A stretch of DNA of 8,596 bases from an uncultured Eubacteriales bacterium (GCA_900555875.1 USNB01000047.1:1-8596); one strand, 5' to 3'; positions 1-6,493 are shown, counted from the first letter of the stretch. Numbers and translations: made by a program. Notes: generated from the letters alone by a model not told the origin.

Positions 1-231
1 CGTGAACGTATACTGCCAGCCGTTGCGAGATCCGTTTTCGTCGTACAGCGGAGTTCTTTCGGCGTCCGTGACGTCCGCCGCCAGAGATCCCGCCGCTTCG
101 TAAAAACATGCGTCCGCTTCATCGACGCCGGCCGCTGCCGATCTCACGACGCCGGAAAAACAGCCGACGGCGATCATCGCGGCAGACAGCAACGCCGCGC
201 ATACAAATGCGGCGATCCTTCGTGTTTTCAT
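1..231 (-). CDS. Secreted protein or lipoprotein, N-terminal 77 residues (cut by window edge)
   Basis: Translating the minus strand from ATG at 231 gives 77 uninterrupted codons to the window edge, so the C-terminus is missing. The N-terminus is a clear export signal: basic MKTRR, then a hydrophobic stretch at about residues 6-22, then AVGC at 21-24. AVGC could be a weak lipobox with Cys24 as the lipidated residue. Alternatively, signal peptidase I could cut after the small-residue run near SAAAG (31-35). The mature part begins acidic (DEADAC) and contains a PLYDENG segment at about 61-67. The start is fixed by a strong AAAGGAGG at 238-245, 6 nt upstream. The gene lies 61 nt downstream of the sigma factor gene on the same strand and is probably co-transcribed, so it may be a target or partner of that sigma factor (inference). 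I do not recognise the family, and no cytoplasmic anti-sigma domain precedes the membrane segment. Confidence 0.75.
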   Translation of the reverse strand, partial: MKTRRIAAFVCAALLSAAMIAVGCFSGVVRSAAAGVDEADACFYEAAGSLAADVTDAERTPLYDENGSRNGWQYTFT

Positions 232-237
232 ATACCG

Positions 238-245
238 CCTCCTTT
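238..245 (-). promoter_or_regulatory. Strong ribosome binding site of the secreted-protein gene
   Basis: AAAGGAGG on the minus strand ends 6 nt before the ATG at 231. It fixes the start of the secreted protein. It directly follows a 14-bp AT-only palindrome at 249-262. Confidence 0.85.
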
Positions 246-248
246 ATC

Positions 249-262
249 TTTTATATATAAAA
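249..262. repeat. 14-bp AT-only perfect palindrome (TTTTATATATAAAA)
   Basis: The sequence TTTTATATATAAAA equals its own reverse complement. It lies between the sigma factor stop and the Shine-Dalgarno of the secreted-protein gene. It might act as an unstructured AU-rich ribosome standby site, a -10-like element for a second promoter, or an operator. I see no convincing -35 paired with it, so its role is open. Confidence 0.5.
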
Positions 263-292
263 CGCGGTAAACGCCCTGTTTTTACGGACATT

Positions 293-865
293 TCACGATC
301 TTTCCATCTTTTCCTTTACTTTCCTTATCGCCTCGTAATATTTGGTCGTCAGCGTGGAAAGCGGCACGCCGATCTCGTCGGCGATCTCCCTGAACGTCAT
401 ATCATGTACGAACCGCATGATCATGAACTGCTTTTCCTCGTCGGACAAATCTTTTATCATGTAAAAGAATCCGTCTCTGGCATCGCACTCGTCTATCCCG
501 TCGGATCCGCTATCGCCGGCAGGCATCTCATCGGTCAATATCTCGCCCGAACGCTTTCTTACGGCAGATACCGCGTCGTTTTTCACGACCGTATATATCC
601 ACCCGATCGGGTTTTTATATGTGCTGATCTTATGAGCGTTGTTCCATACCTTAACGAGCAGATCGTCCGTCACCTCTTCGGCGTCTTCGTGCGTGCAGCC
701 GCAGACGCGCGCTATTATGTATATCGTTTTATCGAACGTTCTGCAGAATTCACACAATGCCGACTTATCGCCGTCCGCGATCTTCTTCAGCAGACGACGG
801 CACACCGAGACATTGCGCAAACGTTTTTTGCCATCCTTATGTTTGTTGTCTTTACTGTCTTTCAA
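293..865 (-). CDS. Sigma-70 family (ECF-like) RNA polymerase sigma factor
   Basis: This 190-residue protein has the two-domain plan of an ECF-type sigma factor. Region 2 spans about residues 30-106; it includes a DAEEVTDDLLVKVW helix like the core-binding and -10 recognition region, and a NPIGWIYTVVKNDAV segment. An acidic linker follows at about 107-135. Region 4 spans about 136-187, with a helix-turn-helix around MTFREIADEIGVPLSTL that would bind the -35 element. The N-terminus has a lysine-rich extension of about 20 residues. The start is a TTG at 865: there is no ATG in the N-terminal part, a GGAG sits 6 nt upstream (872-875), and the frame closes at a TAG at 932-934 with no better start between. 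The gene has its own promoter at 990-1019 and is followed after 61 nt by a gene for an exported protein. The sigma assignment is firm at family level; the subgroup and regulon are unknown. Confidence 0.87.
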   Translation of the reverse strand: MKDSKDNKHKDGKKRLRNVSVCRRLLKKIADGDKSALCEFCRTFDKTIYIIARVCGCTHEDAEEVTDDLLVKVWNNAHKISTYKNPIGWIYTVVKNDAVSAVRKRSGEILTDEMPAGDSGSDGIDECDARDGFFYMIKDLSDEEKQFMIMRFVHDMTFREIADEIGVPLSTLTTKYYEAIRKVKEKMERS

Positions 866-871
866 CGATAA

Positions 872-875
872 CTCC
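872..875 (-). promoter_or_regulatory. Ribosome binding site that decides the TTG start of the sigma factor
   Basis: GGAG on the minus strand lies 6 nt before TTG at 865. With no ATG or GTG in frame before the upstream TAG (932-934), this is the main reason to accept the rare TTG start. TTG with a short SD suggests modest translation. Confidence 0.6.
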
Positions 876-989
876 GTAATAACGCACCTGTCTGTCGGTA
901 TGTCTTCGCACGGCGAAAAACGAACCGAACGCTATCGGCGGGTCGGGCCGCCCGGACGCAGTTCTCCTCTTTTCGTCCTGCCGCGGATA

Positions 990-1019
990 ATTATATCACG
1001 TATCGCCGTTATGTGTCAA
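990..1019 (-). promoter_or_regulatory. Housekeeping-type promoter of the sigma factor operon
   Basis: On the minus strand a perfect TTGACA (-35, 1014-1019) is followed after 18 nt by a perfect TATAAT (-10, 990-995). Transcription should begin near 983, leaving a leader of about 117 nt before the TTG at 865. The match to the vegetative sigma consensus suggests the gene is transcribed by the main sigma factor, not only by its own product. The leader contains a small GC hairpin (arms at 937-941 and 948-952) but no recognised riboswitch. Confidence 0.75.
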
Positions 1020-1039
1020 TAAAACTGATCATGTGTCAA
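1011..1039. repeat. Pair of 9-bp direct repeats (ATGTGTCAA), 20-bp period
   Basis: ATGTGTCAA occurs at 1011-1019 and again at 1031-1039, about two helical turns apart. Read on the minus strand both are TTGACACAT. The first contains the -35 hexamer of the sigma factor promoter; the second overlaps the T-tract of the upstream operon's terminator. They could be a tandem binding site for a regulator of the sigma operon, or a chance duplication of a -35-like word. Confidence 0.5.
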
Positions 1040-1070
1040 AACGCGCCTGTCGCAAAAAGACAGACGCGTT
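1038..1070 (-). terminator. Rho-independent terminator of the his-gat operon
   Basis: The arms 1040-1051 and 1059-1070 pair over 12 positions around a 7-nt loop. On the minus strand the only imperfect position is a U-G wobble, which is a C/A mismatch on the plus strand, so the hairpin fits minus-strand RNA better. It is followed by a short TTTT run (1038-1041) on the minus strand. It lies 26 nt after the stop codon of the membrane protein gene and just before the next promoter. Confidence 0.8.
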
Positions 1071-1096
1071 ATTATAATGCACGTATGATCGCGACC

Positions 1097-1951
1097 TCAC
1101 TTCGGTACGACGATAAGCGGATCGTCAGGAGGCGGCACGAAATAGAAATCGCACGCCGTGCGCGTTATATCCGGCAGACGCATGCGAAAATTGGGAGCGT
1201 TGACTTCCGTAAAGCGATATCCGAACGTGTATGTACGCGAAACGGAAAACGGAGCGAAAAGTGGAAAATTATTCTCGTAGCACTCGTTATACATACCTTC
1301 GATATAAAATCCCGACAGCGTACCGTCCGCCGCGATATCGAAACCGAAGCCCGAGGACAGCCGCCATTTCCCGTTCTCACAGGACGTCACCTCGCAGCCG
1401 TTCATGAAATTCTCAAGGATATTCGCAAGATCGAACAGCGCGAAACCGCGCGAATGTCCGCGTACTTTTTTGTAAAGGAACGGATCGTACTGTTTGCCGC
1501 CGCCCTCGAAAAGCTCGGCGTCGTTGCCGCGCAGATACAGGCAGGCGTCCGCCCATTCCACTTTTTCTCCGCCGCCCGTCACTTCCGTATACATGAAATG
1601 CTTTCCCGGCGCGGGCGAATAATACGTTATTTTTTCCGCGCATTTCGCATTGCGGCGCGTTATGTGCCACGTGATCGAGAACAATACCATGCTCGCCACC
1701 ATAGCGACGCATATGATGCACTCGCACACGATATACAGCGGATCGTGCTGAGAAAACACTATCTGCAGCGTGACGACGGCTGCGATTATCGCGGCGCATA
1801 CGAGCATGAGCAGCGGATATTTCAGCCGCATCGCAAAATCGTTGCGCTGCGATTTTATAACGACGGCGCTTTTCACGCCCGAAAATGCCGACGAGAACGC
1901 CTCGCGCGCCTCGCTCAGTCGTTTTTCCGCCTGCTCGTATACGTTCATCAC
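1097..1951 (-). CDS. Two-TM membrane protein of unknown function, last gene of the his-gat operon
   Basis: The 284-residue protein is not one I recognise. Residues 1-44 are charged and probably helical. Two hydrophobic segments follow at about 45-67 and 71-95, joined by a very short loop, so both ends should lie on the same side, probably the cytoplasm given the flanking KSQR/MRLK and HITRRNAK. Residues 105-284 form a soluble, aromatic-rich, probably beta-rich domain (for example GKWRLSSGFGFDIAADG at about 194-210), ending in a proline-rich PPPDDPLIVVP tail. The start is uncertain: GTG at 1951 overlaps the gatB stop and lies 10 nt after AAGGAAGG (1962-1969), while ATG at 1948 shares one base with that stop. 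Translational coupling to gatB is likely either way. A role in tRNA amidation is not implied by the sequence; co-transcription could simply set its level. Confidence 0.85.
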   Translation of the reverse strand: MMNVYEQAEKRLSEAREAFSSAFSGVKSAVVIKSQRNDFAMRLKYPLLMLVCAAIIAAVVTLQIVFSQHDPLYIVCECIICVAMVASMVLFSITWHITRRNAKCAEKITYYSPAPGKHFMYTEVTGGGEKVEWADACLYLRGNDAELFEGGGKQYDPFLYKKVRGHSRGFALFDLANILENFMNGCEVTSCENGKWRLSSGFGFDIAADGTLSGFYIEGMYNECYENNFPLFAPFSVSRTYTFGYRFTEVNAPNFRMRLPDITRTACDFYFVPPPDDPLIVVPK

Positions 1952-3372
1952 TCGGACAATACCTTCCTTATGAGTTCTCCCGCTATCTTAGGGTTGGTCT
2001 TTCCTTTCGTGGCCTTCATGAGCTGTCCGACAAAGAACGACAGCACTTTCTCGTTGCCCTTGCGGTAATCGTCCGCAGGTCCCGGATTGGCAGCTACGAT
2101 GTCGCGGACGAGCTTTTCGATCTCGCCTTCATCGTTGTTCTGACGCAGCCCGAGTTCGTCGACCGCAGCCGAAGGAGCTTTATCGGTCAGCCATATCCTG
2201 TCGAGCACGTCGCGCGAAGACACGAGATTGATCTCGCCTTTGTCCACGAGCATGAGCAGTCCGGCAAGCTGACCGCCGTTTATACCGACTATTATTCCGT
2301 CCTCGCCCGCCGTCTTGCCCTTGCGCATGATCTCGCTCATTATATAGTTGGCTGCCTTCTTTGCGTTCGCGCCGGCGTTCACCGCTCCGTCGAACAGTTC
2401 AGCAGTGGCTGGATCCGCAGTAAGCTGAGAAGCATCGTATTCGGACAGACCGAGCTGTTCGACGTATCTGTTTTTTCTGTCGCGCGCAAGCTCGGGAAGC
2501 GTCCGGCGTATGCGCTCTATATCGTCGTCGCTCATAACGACGGGCATAAGATCCGGCTCGGGGAAATACCTGTAATCCTGAGCGTCCTCTTTGCTGCGCA
2601 TGCCGTAGCCCTCGCCAGTCGCGTCGTCGAAACGGCGCGTCTCCTGCACGACTTTGCCGCCGCTCTCCAGCACTTCCGTCTGGCGGCGGATCTCCGCCTC
2701 TATCGCGCGGCGCACGCTGCGGAAAGAATTGAGGTTTTTGGTCTCCGTACGGGTACCGAGAGGTTCGCCCGGACGGCTGAGGGACAGATTGACGTCCGCC
2801 CTTATCGATCCCTCCTGCATGCGGCAGTCGGACACTCCCGCGTAGCGGAAAATACTCGCAAGCTCCTCGAGAAAAGCCACCGCTTCGTCTGCGCTGTGCA
2901 TATCCGGCTCGGTAACGCACTCCATGAGCGGCACTCCGCAGCGGTTGTAATCCACCGCGGTGCTGCCCGCGCCGTGCACGAGCTTGCCCGCGTCCTCTTC
3001 GAGATGTATGCGGTTGAGTCTTACGGTCTTTTCCTCTCCGCCTACCGTTATCTTCACCTCTCCTCCGATGCAGAGAGGCAGGTCGTACTGACTGGTCTGC
3101 CACGCCTTGGGCAGGTCGGGATAGAAGTAATTCTTTCTGTCCCACTTACTGTAACGGCTTATACGGCAACCTATAGCGCAGCCCGCCTTGACGGTATACT
3201 CCACAGCCTTCCGGTTGAGCACGGGAAGCACTCCCGGATGTCCGGCGCAGACGGGGCGCGTATTCGTATTGGGAGCCGCGCCGAATTCGTTGCGGCAGGA
3301 GCAGAACAGCTTGGTCGCCGTCTTCAGCTCGCAATGCACTTCAAGTCCTATCGTAGGTATATATCCGCTCAT
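1948..3372 (-). CDS. gatB: Asp-tRNA(Asn)/Glu-tRNA(Gln) amidotransferase subunit B
   Basis: GatB is the kinase and transamidase subunit: it phosphorylates the glutamyl or aspartyl group on mischarged tRNA and replaces the phosphate with ammonia delivered from GatA. The 474 residues match the usual family length. Family motifs appear in order: GLEVHCEL (9-16), FGAAPNTNT, YPDLPK, SQYDLPLC, RIHLEEDAGK, DYNRCGVPLME, MQEGSIRADVN, GTRTETKNLNSFR, and DAQDYRYFPEPDL, followed by the C-terminal helical and YqeY-like tRNA-binding region. ATG at 3372 overlaps the gatA stop by 4 nt. One oddity is the N-terminal Cys cluster: Cys24, Cys26 and Cys42 are present, but the first Cys of the usual CPVC is Arg39 (codon CGC). 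Many GatB proteins carry four Cys here and others, such as that of S. aureus as I recall it, lack them, so loss need not abolish activity. Confidence 0.98.
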   Translation of the reverse strand: MSGYIPTIGLEVHCELKTATKLFCSCRNEFGAAPNTNTRPVCAGHPGVLPVLNRKAVEYTVKAGCAIGCRISRYSKWDRKNYFYPDLPKAWQTSQYDLPLCIGGEVKITVGGEEKTVRLNRIHLEEDAGKLVHGAGSTAVDYNRCGVPLMECVTEPDMHSADEAVAFLEELASIFRYAGVSDCRMQEGSIRADVNLSLSRPGEPLGTRTETKNLNSFRSVRRAIEAEIRRQTEVLESGGKVVQETRRFDDATGEGYGMRSKEDAQDYRYFPEPDLMPVVMSDDDIERIRRTLPELARDRKNRYVEQLGLSEYDASQLTADPATAELFDGAVNAGANAKKAANYIMSEIMRKGKTAGEDGIIVGINGGQLAGLLMLVDKGEINLVSSRDVLDRIWLTDKAPSAAVDELGLRQNNDEGEIEKLVRDIVAANPGPADDYRKGNEKVLSFFVGQLMKATKGKTNPKIAGELIRKVLSE

Positions 3373-4802
3373 CTCGCGCCTCCCTTTTCATATATCCCGG
3401 CAAGAGACAACAGCGTCTCTTCGCAGTACGGACGGCCGATGAGCTGCATGCCTATAGGCAGACCGTCGGCGTCTTCCCCGCATTTCACGGACAGCCCGGG
3501 CAGTCCCGCGATGTTTACGGGTACGGTGAATACGTCGCCGAGATACGCCGCCGACGGATCCTCCGAATTGCTGCCGCGCATGAACGCGGTCGTGGGAGCC
3601 GTCGGACATATGAGTGCGTCGCAGCCCTTGAGCGCGTTTTCAAAATCACGCTTTATGAGCGTTCTCGCCTTGCTTGCGCGCAGATAGAACGCGTCGTAAT
3701 ACCCGGACGAAAGCACGAAATTGCCCAGCATGATGCGGCGCTTCACCTCCGCCCCGAAAAACTGCGTCCGTGACTTATAATATATGTCGTCTATGCTTGC
3801 GCAGCCCTCTGCTCGCTCGCCGTATTTAACGCCGTCATAACGCGACAGATTGCTCGACGCCTCCGCGCTCGAGAGGATGTAGTAGCAGGCGAGCGCCATA
3901 TCGAAACTGCCTATGCTCGTCTCGACGATCTCCGCGCCGTTATCCTCATAGAACTTTACGGCGTTCTCCACCGCCGCGCGGATGCCCTTATCCAGCTCGG
4001 CAGGGAAAAATTCCTTCGCAATGCCTATCTTTCTGCCCTTGAGCGACGCGAAACTCTCGCCGGCGTCGAGGTCGCCGGAGTAAGATGTGGAATCCCCGGC
4101 ATCGTGACCCTTTATGACGTTGTAGACCGTGCGGCAGTCGTCCACCGTGCGGGCAAACGGCCCTATCTGATCGAGGGAGGACGCAAAGGCGATGAGGCCG
4201 TTTCGCGATACCGCCGAATACGTGGGCTTCAGTCCGACCACTCCGTTGAAAGCCGCAGGCTGACGGATGGATCCGCCCGTGTCCGAACCGAGCGACGCAT
4301 ACGCCTGATACGACGCCACCGCCACAGCGCTGCCGCCGCTCGAGCCGCCCGCCACGCGTTCGGGATCGACCGCGTTCTTTACGGGACAGAACGCCGAATA
4401 CTCGCTGCCCGACCCCATGGCAAATTCGTCCATGTTCGTTTTGCCGACTATGACCGCGCCCGCGCTCTTCAATTTCTTTACCACGAACGCATCATACGGG
4501 GGAACGTAATGTTCGAGGAAACGCGACGCGCAAGTGGTGCGCACGCCTTCGGTGCATATGTTATCCTTGACGGCGACGGGAACGCCGAGAAGCGCTCCTT
4601 CCGCGCCGGAAGCTCTCGCCTTGTCCGCAGCCTCAGCCGCGGCAAGCGCCTCTTCGCCGCACACCGTGACGTATGCGCCGAGATCCTTTTTCTCTTCTAT
4701 CTTCGCGAGAGTCGCCTTCGTCGCCTCGACGGACGACACCTCCCCCTTTGCGAGGGCCTGCTTCAGCTCTCCGAGAGTAAGTTCCGTTATATCCATGCTC
4801 AT
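3369..4802 (-). CDS. gatA: Asp-tRNA(Asn)/Glu-tRNA(Gln) amidotransferase subunit A (glutaminase)
   Basis: GatA hydrolyses glutamine (or asparagine) and feeds ammonia through an internal channel to GatB. The protein is 477 residues, normal for the family, and carries the full amidase signature. The Ser-cisSer-Lys triad is intact: Lys79 in VPVAVKDN, Ser154 in AGGSSGGSA and Ser178 in GSDTGGSIRQPA, the same numbering as the well-studied S. aureus enzyme. NGLIAFASSLDQIGP and the C-terminal GLPIGMQLIGRP are also typical. ATG at 4802 overlaps the gatC stop by 4 nt (ATGA), and its own stop overlaps the gatB start in the same way, so the three subunits are probably made in step by translational coupling. 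A second Met at codon 3 is a possible alternative start. Confidence 0.98.
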   Translation of the reverse strand: MSMDITELTLGELKQALAKGEVSSVEATKATLAKIEEKKDLGAYVTVCGEEALAAAEAADKARASGAEGALLGVPVAVKDNICTEGVRTTCASRFLEHYVPPYDAFVVKKLKSAGAVIVGKTNMDEFAMGSGSEYSAFCPVKNAVDPERVAGGSSGGSAVAVASYQAYASLGSDTGGSIRQPAAFNGVVGLKPTYSAVSRNGLIAFASSLDQIGPFARTVDDCRTVYNVIKGHDAGDSTSYSGDLDAGESFASLKGRKIGIAKEFFPAELDKGIRAAVENAVKFYEDNGAEIVETSIGSFDMALACYYILSSAEASSNLSRYDGVKYGERAEGCASIDDIYYKSRTQFFGAEVKRRIMLGNFVLSSGYYDAFYLRASKARTLIKRDFENALKGCDALICPTAPTTAFMRGSNSEDPSAAYLGDVFTVPVNIAGLPGLSVKCGEDADGLPIGMQLIGRPYCEETLLSLAGIYEKGGAR

Positions 4803-5086
4803 TCCACCACCCTCGGTACTATATACGAGTCCTCGCTGCGCTCGGGCGCGCAGGAAAGCAGTTTTTCCCTGTCGAACGGCTCGCCCGGAACGTCGTCCCT
4901 GAGCACGTTGACCGCGTCGAGGATATGCGCGGTCGCGGGGACGGACGCCGCGTCGAACTCGTCCAGCGTCTTTACCCAGCGGAGCACGGACGCGAAATGC
5001 TTTTCAAGCGCCTTTTCCTCGTCCTCCGTAAAATTTATACGGCTGAGCTTCGCAGTATGCCTGATGATGTCTCTTGTTATCTCCAT
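4799..5086 (-). CDS. gatC: Asp-tRNA(Asn)/Glu-tRNA(Gln) amidotransferase subunit C
   Basis: GatC is a small clamp that wraps between GatA and GatB and stabilises the complex. At 95 residues it has the usual length and pattern: an N-terminal helix ITRDIIRHTAKLSRINFTEDE, a second helix with FASVLRWVKTLDEFD, then a threading C-terminal tail with VLRDDVPGEP, LLSCAPE and YIVPRVVE. The ATG at 5086 is preceded by CGGAG (5096-5100) at a spacing of about 10 nt. It follows hisF by 27 nt with no terminator or promoter between, so it is read from the hisH promoter. Order C-A-B is the common one in Bacillota; the preceding his genes are not. Confidence 0.95.
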   Translation of the reverse strand: MEITRDIIRHTAKLSRINFTEDEEKALEKHFASVLRWVKTLDEFDAASVPATAHILDAVNVLRDDVPGEPFDREKLLSCAPERSEDSYIVPRVVE

Positions 5087-5113
5087 ATCGTTTATTCTCC
5101 GGAAACGGATTAT

Positions 5114-5869
5114 TTACAGCCTGACGGGTATGCCCCTGCCGGCAAGATATCGTTTGAGTTCCCCTATATCCAGCTCGCGGAAATGGAACAGCGATGCCGC
5201 GAGCGCCGCGCTCGCGCCGCACTCGAACGCCTCGGCGAAGTGTTCCTTCTTTCCCGCTCCGCCCGACGCTATGACGGGGATATGCACGGCTTCGGTCACC
5301 GCGCGGAGCAGCTCGAGATCGAAACCGTTTTTCGTGCCGTCCGCATCCATGCTCGTCAGCAGCAGCTCGCCCGCGCCCAGCTCCTCGCCGCGCGCGCACC
5401 ACTCAACGGCGTCTATTCCCTCGTCGTGCCTCCCTCCTGCGGTATATACCGTCCAGCCGCCGCCCGCTCTGCGCTTGGCGTCCACCGCAAGCACAACGCA
5501 CTGACTGCCGAACAGCTCCGCCCCTTCGCTGATAAGCTCCGGACGTCTGACGGCGGCGCTGTTGACGCCCACCTTATCCGCACCCGCACGGAGTATATTG
5601 CGCATATCCTCCGTACTGCGCACTCCGCCGCCCACGGTGAACGGTATGAACAGCCTTTCGGCTACCCGTCTCACCATATCGGCGACCGTCTGCTCTCCGC
5701 GGTAAGTGGCGGTTATGTCGAGAAACACTATCTCGTCCGCGCCCGCGCGTTCGTACTGAACGGCGTTTTCCACTGCATCGCCCGCGTCCACGAGGTCCAC
5801 GAAATTGACGCCTTTTACCACGCGCCCGTCCTTGACGTCCAGGCACGGGACTATCCTTACAGATGTCAT
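5114..5869 (-). CDS. hisF: Imidazole glycerol phosphate synthase, cyclase subunit
   Basis: HisF is the (beta/alpha)8-barrel synthase half of IGP synthase: it uses ammonia from HisH to turn PRFAR into IGP and AICAR. The 251 residues match the family. The two catalytic aspartates are at the canonical positions, Asp11 (PCLDVKDGRVVKG) and Asp130 (VVLAVDAKR). The phosphate-binding glycines are present in FTVGGGVRS (about 78-85) and VIASGGAG. Other hallmarks are LDITATYRG, LLTSMDADGT and LAASLFHFRE. Small departures include YTAGGR where YTHGGR is common. The ATG at 5869 has a GGAGG (5876-5880) 6 nt upstream and follows the hisH stop by 16 nt. The protein looks fully functional, not a degenerate paralogue. 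HisA is not adjacent, although hisA normally precedes hisF in his operons. Confidence 0.97.
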   Translation of the reverse strand: MTSVRIVPCLDVKDGRVVKGVNFVDLVDAGDAVENAVQYERAGADEIVFLDITATYRGEQTVADMVRRVAERLFIPFTVGGGVRSTEDMRNILRAGADKVGVNSAAVRRPELISEGAELFGSQCVVLAVDAKRRAGGGWTVYTAGGRHDEGIDAVEWCARGEELGAGELLLTSMDADGTKNGFDLELLRAVTEAVHIPVIASGGAGKKEHFAEAFECGASAALAASLFHFRELDIGELKRYLAGRGIPVRL

Positions 5870-5875
5870 CGCAAG

Positions 5876-5880
5876 CCTCC
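5876..5880 (-). promoter_or_regulatory. Strong ribosome binding site of hisF
   Basis: GGAGG on the minus strand, 6 nt before ATG at 5869, lies inside the 16-nt hisH-hisF gap. It contrasts with hisH itself, which has no visible Shine-Dalgarno. Confidence 0.8.
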
Positions 5881-5885
5881 GTATG

Positions 5886-6485
5886 TCATATCCCGATAAA
5901 ATTCTTCAGTATATCGAGTCCGCGCGCACCGCTCTTTTCGGGATGGAACTGTACGCCGAAGACGTTGTCGCGCTCTGCGACCGCGGTGAACGTCTCCCCG
6001 TATTCTGCGACTGCCGCCTCGTCGCGGACGTCCGCCGCATGTACGCAGTAGCTGTGTACGAAATAAAAATATTCGCCGCTCTTCACTCCGGAAAGAAGTC
6101 TGCCGCCGCGAACGTCGATACTCGTCCATGCGATGTGCGGCAGAGGTCTGCCTTCGGGGTGCAGCTTCGTCACCTCTCCGGGGAGCAGCCCCAACCCTTC
6201 GTGTTCGCCGAACTCATATGAGCGGTCGAACAGCATCTGCAGTCCGAGGCATATCCCGAGAAGAGGCGTACCCTTTTTCACGGCATCCTTTATCGCGCCG
6301 TCGAGCGAGCGCTCTCGCAGCGCCTTCATGCATTCGCCGAACGCGCCCACTCCGGGAAGTATGAGCTTGTCGGCGCGCGCGACCGCATCCGCGTCGCTCT
6401 CCACTTCGGACTTTTCGCCGAGAAAAGACAAAGCGTTCGCCACGCTCAGCAGATTGCCCGCGCCGTAATCGATTATGGTTATCAT
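5886..6485 (-). CDS. hisH: Imidazole glycerol phosphate synthase, glutamine amidotransferase subunit
   Basis: HisH hydrolyses glutamine and passes ammonia through the HisF barrel. It is a class I (triad) amidotransferase. From the ATG at 6485 it has 199 residues, normal for HisH, and begins MITIIDYGAGN as expected. Catalytic Cys79 lies in LGICLGLQML, and His181 and Glu183 in VQFHPEKSG. The oxyanion-region PGVGAFG and the YFVHSY motif are intact. A TTG nine bases upstream (6494) would extend it by three residues, but that codon overlaps the predicted -10 box and has no Shine-Dalgarno, so I prefer the ATG. That ATG lies about 2 nt from the predicted transcription start, implying an almost leaderless mRNA. 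An oddity is PHIAWTS (residues 116-122), where the family almost always has PHxGWN. It is first in the operon and pairs with hisF. Confidence 0.95.
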   Translation of the reverse strand: MITIIDYGAGNLLSVANALSFLGEKSEVESDADAVARADKLILPGVGAFGECMKALRERSLDGAIKDAVKKGTPLLGICLGLQMLFDRSYEFGEHEGLGLLPGEVTKLHPEGRPLPHIAWTSIDVRGGRLLSGVKSGEYFYFVHSYCVHAADVRDEAAVAEYGETFTAVAERDNVFGVQFHPEKSGARGLDILKNFIGI

Positions 6486-6493
6486 CGATTTCA

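Noticed and set aside
404..871. 155-codon plus-strand open frame opposite the sigma factor gene
   Set aside because: The minus strand encodes clear sigma regions 2 and 4; the plus frame is a shadow.
1034..1039. Second TTGACA as the -35 of another promoter
   Set aside because: No acceptable -10 lies 16 to 18 nt downstream on the minus strand, and the hexamer overlaps the T-tract of the operon terminator.
1013..2068. 351-codon plus-strand open frame opposite the membrane protein gene
   Set aside because: The minus-strand gene here shows membrane helices, stop/start coupling to gatB and a terminator in the right place; the plus frame shows none of these and runs through that terminator.
1885..3687. 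600-codon open frame on the plus strand opposite gatB and the end of gatA
   Set aside because: It is antisense to two unmistakable conserved genes, and its product is rich in Arg, His, Ala and Ser as expected from reading GC-biased codons backwards. It has no recognisable domain.
4104..5899. Long plus-strand open frames (466 and 324 codons) opposite gatA, gatC and hisF
   Set aside because: They mirror real genes on the minus strand, have no upstream ribosome binding site worth noting and encode low-information, Arg- and Ser-rich sequence.
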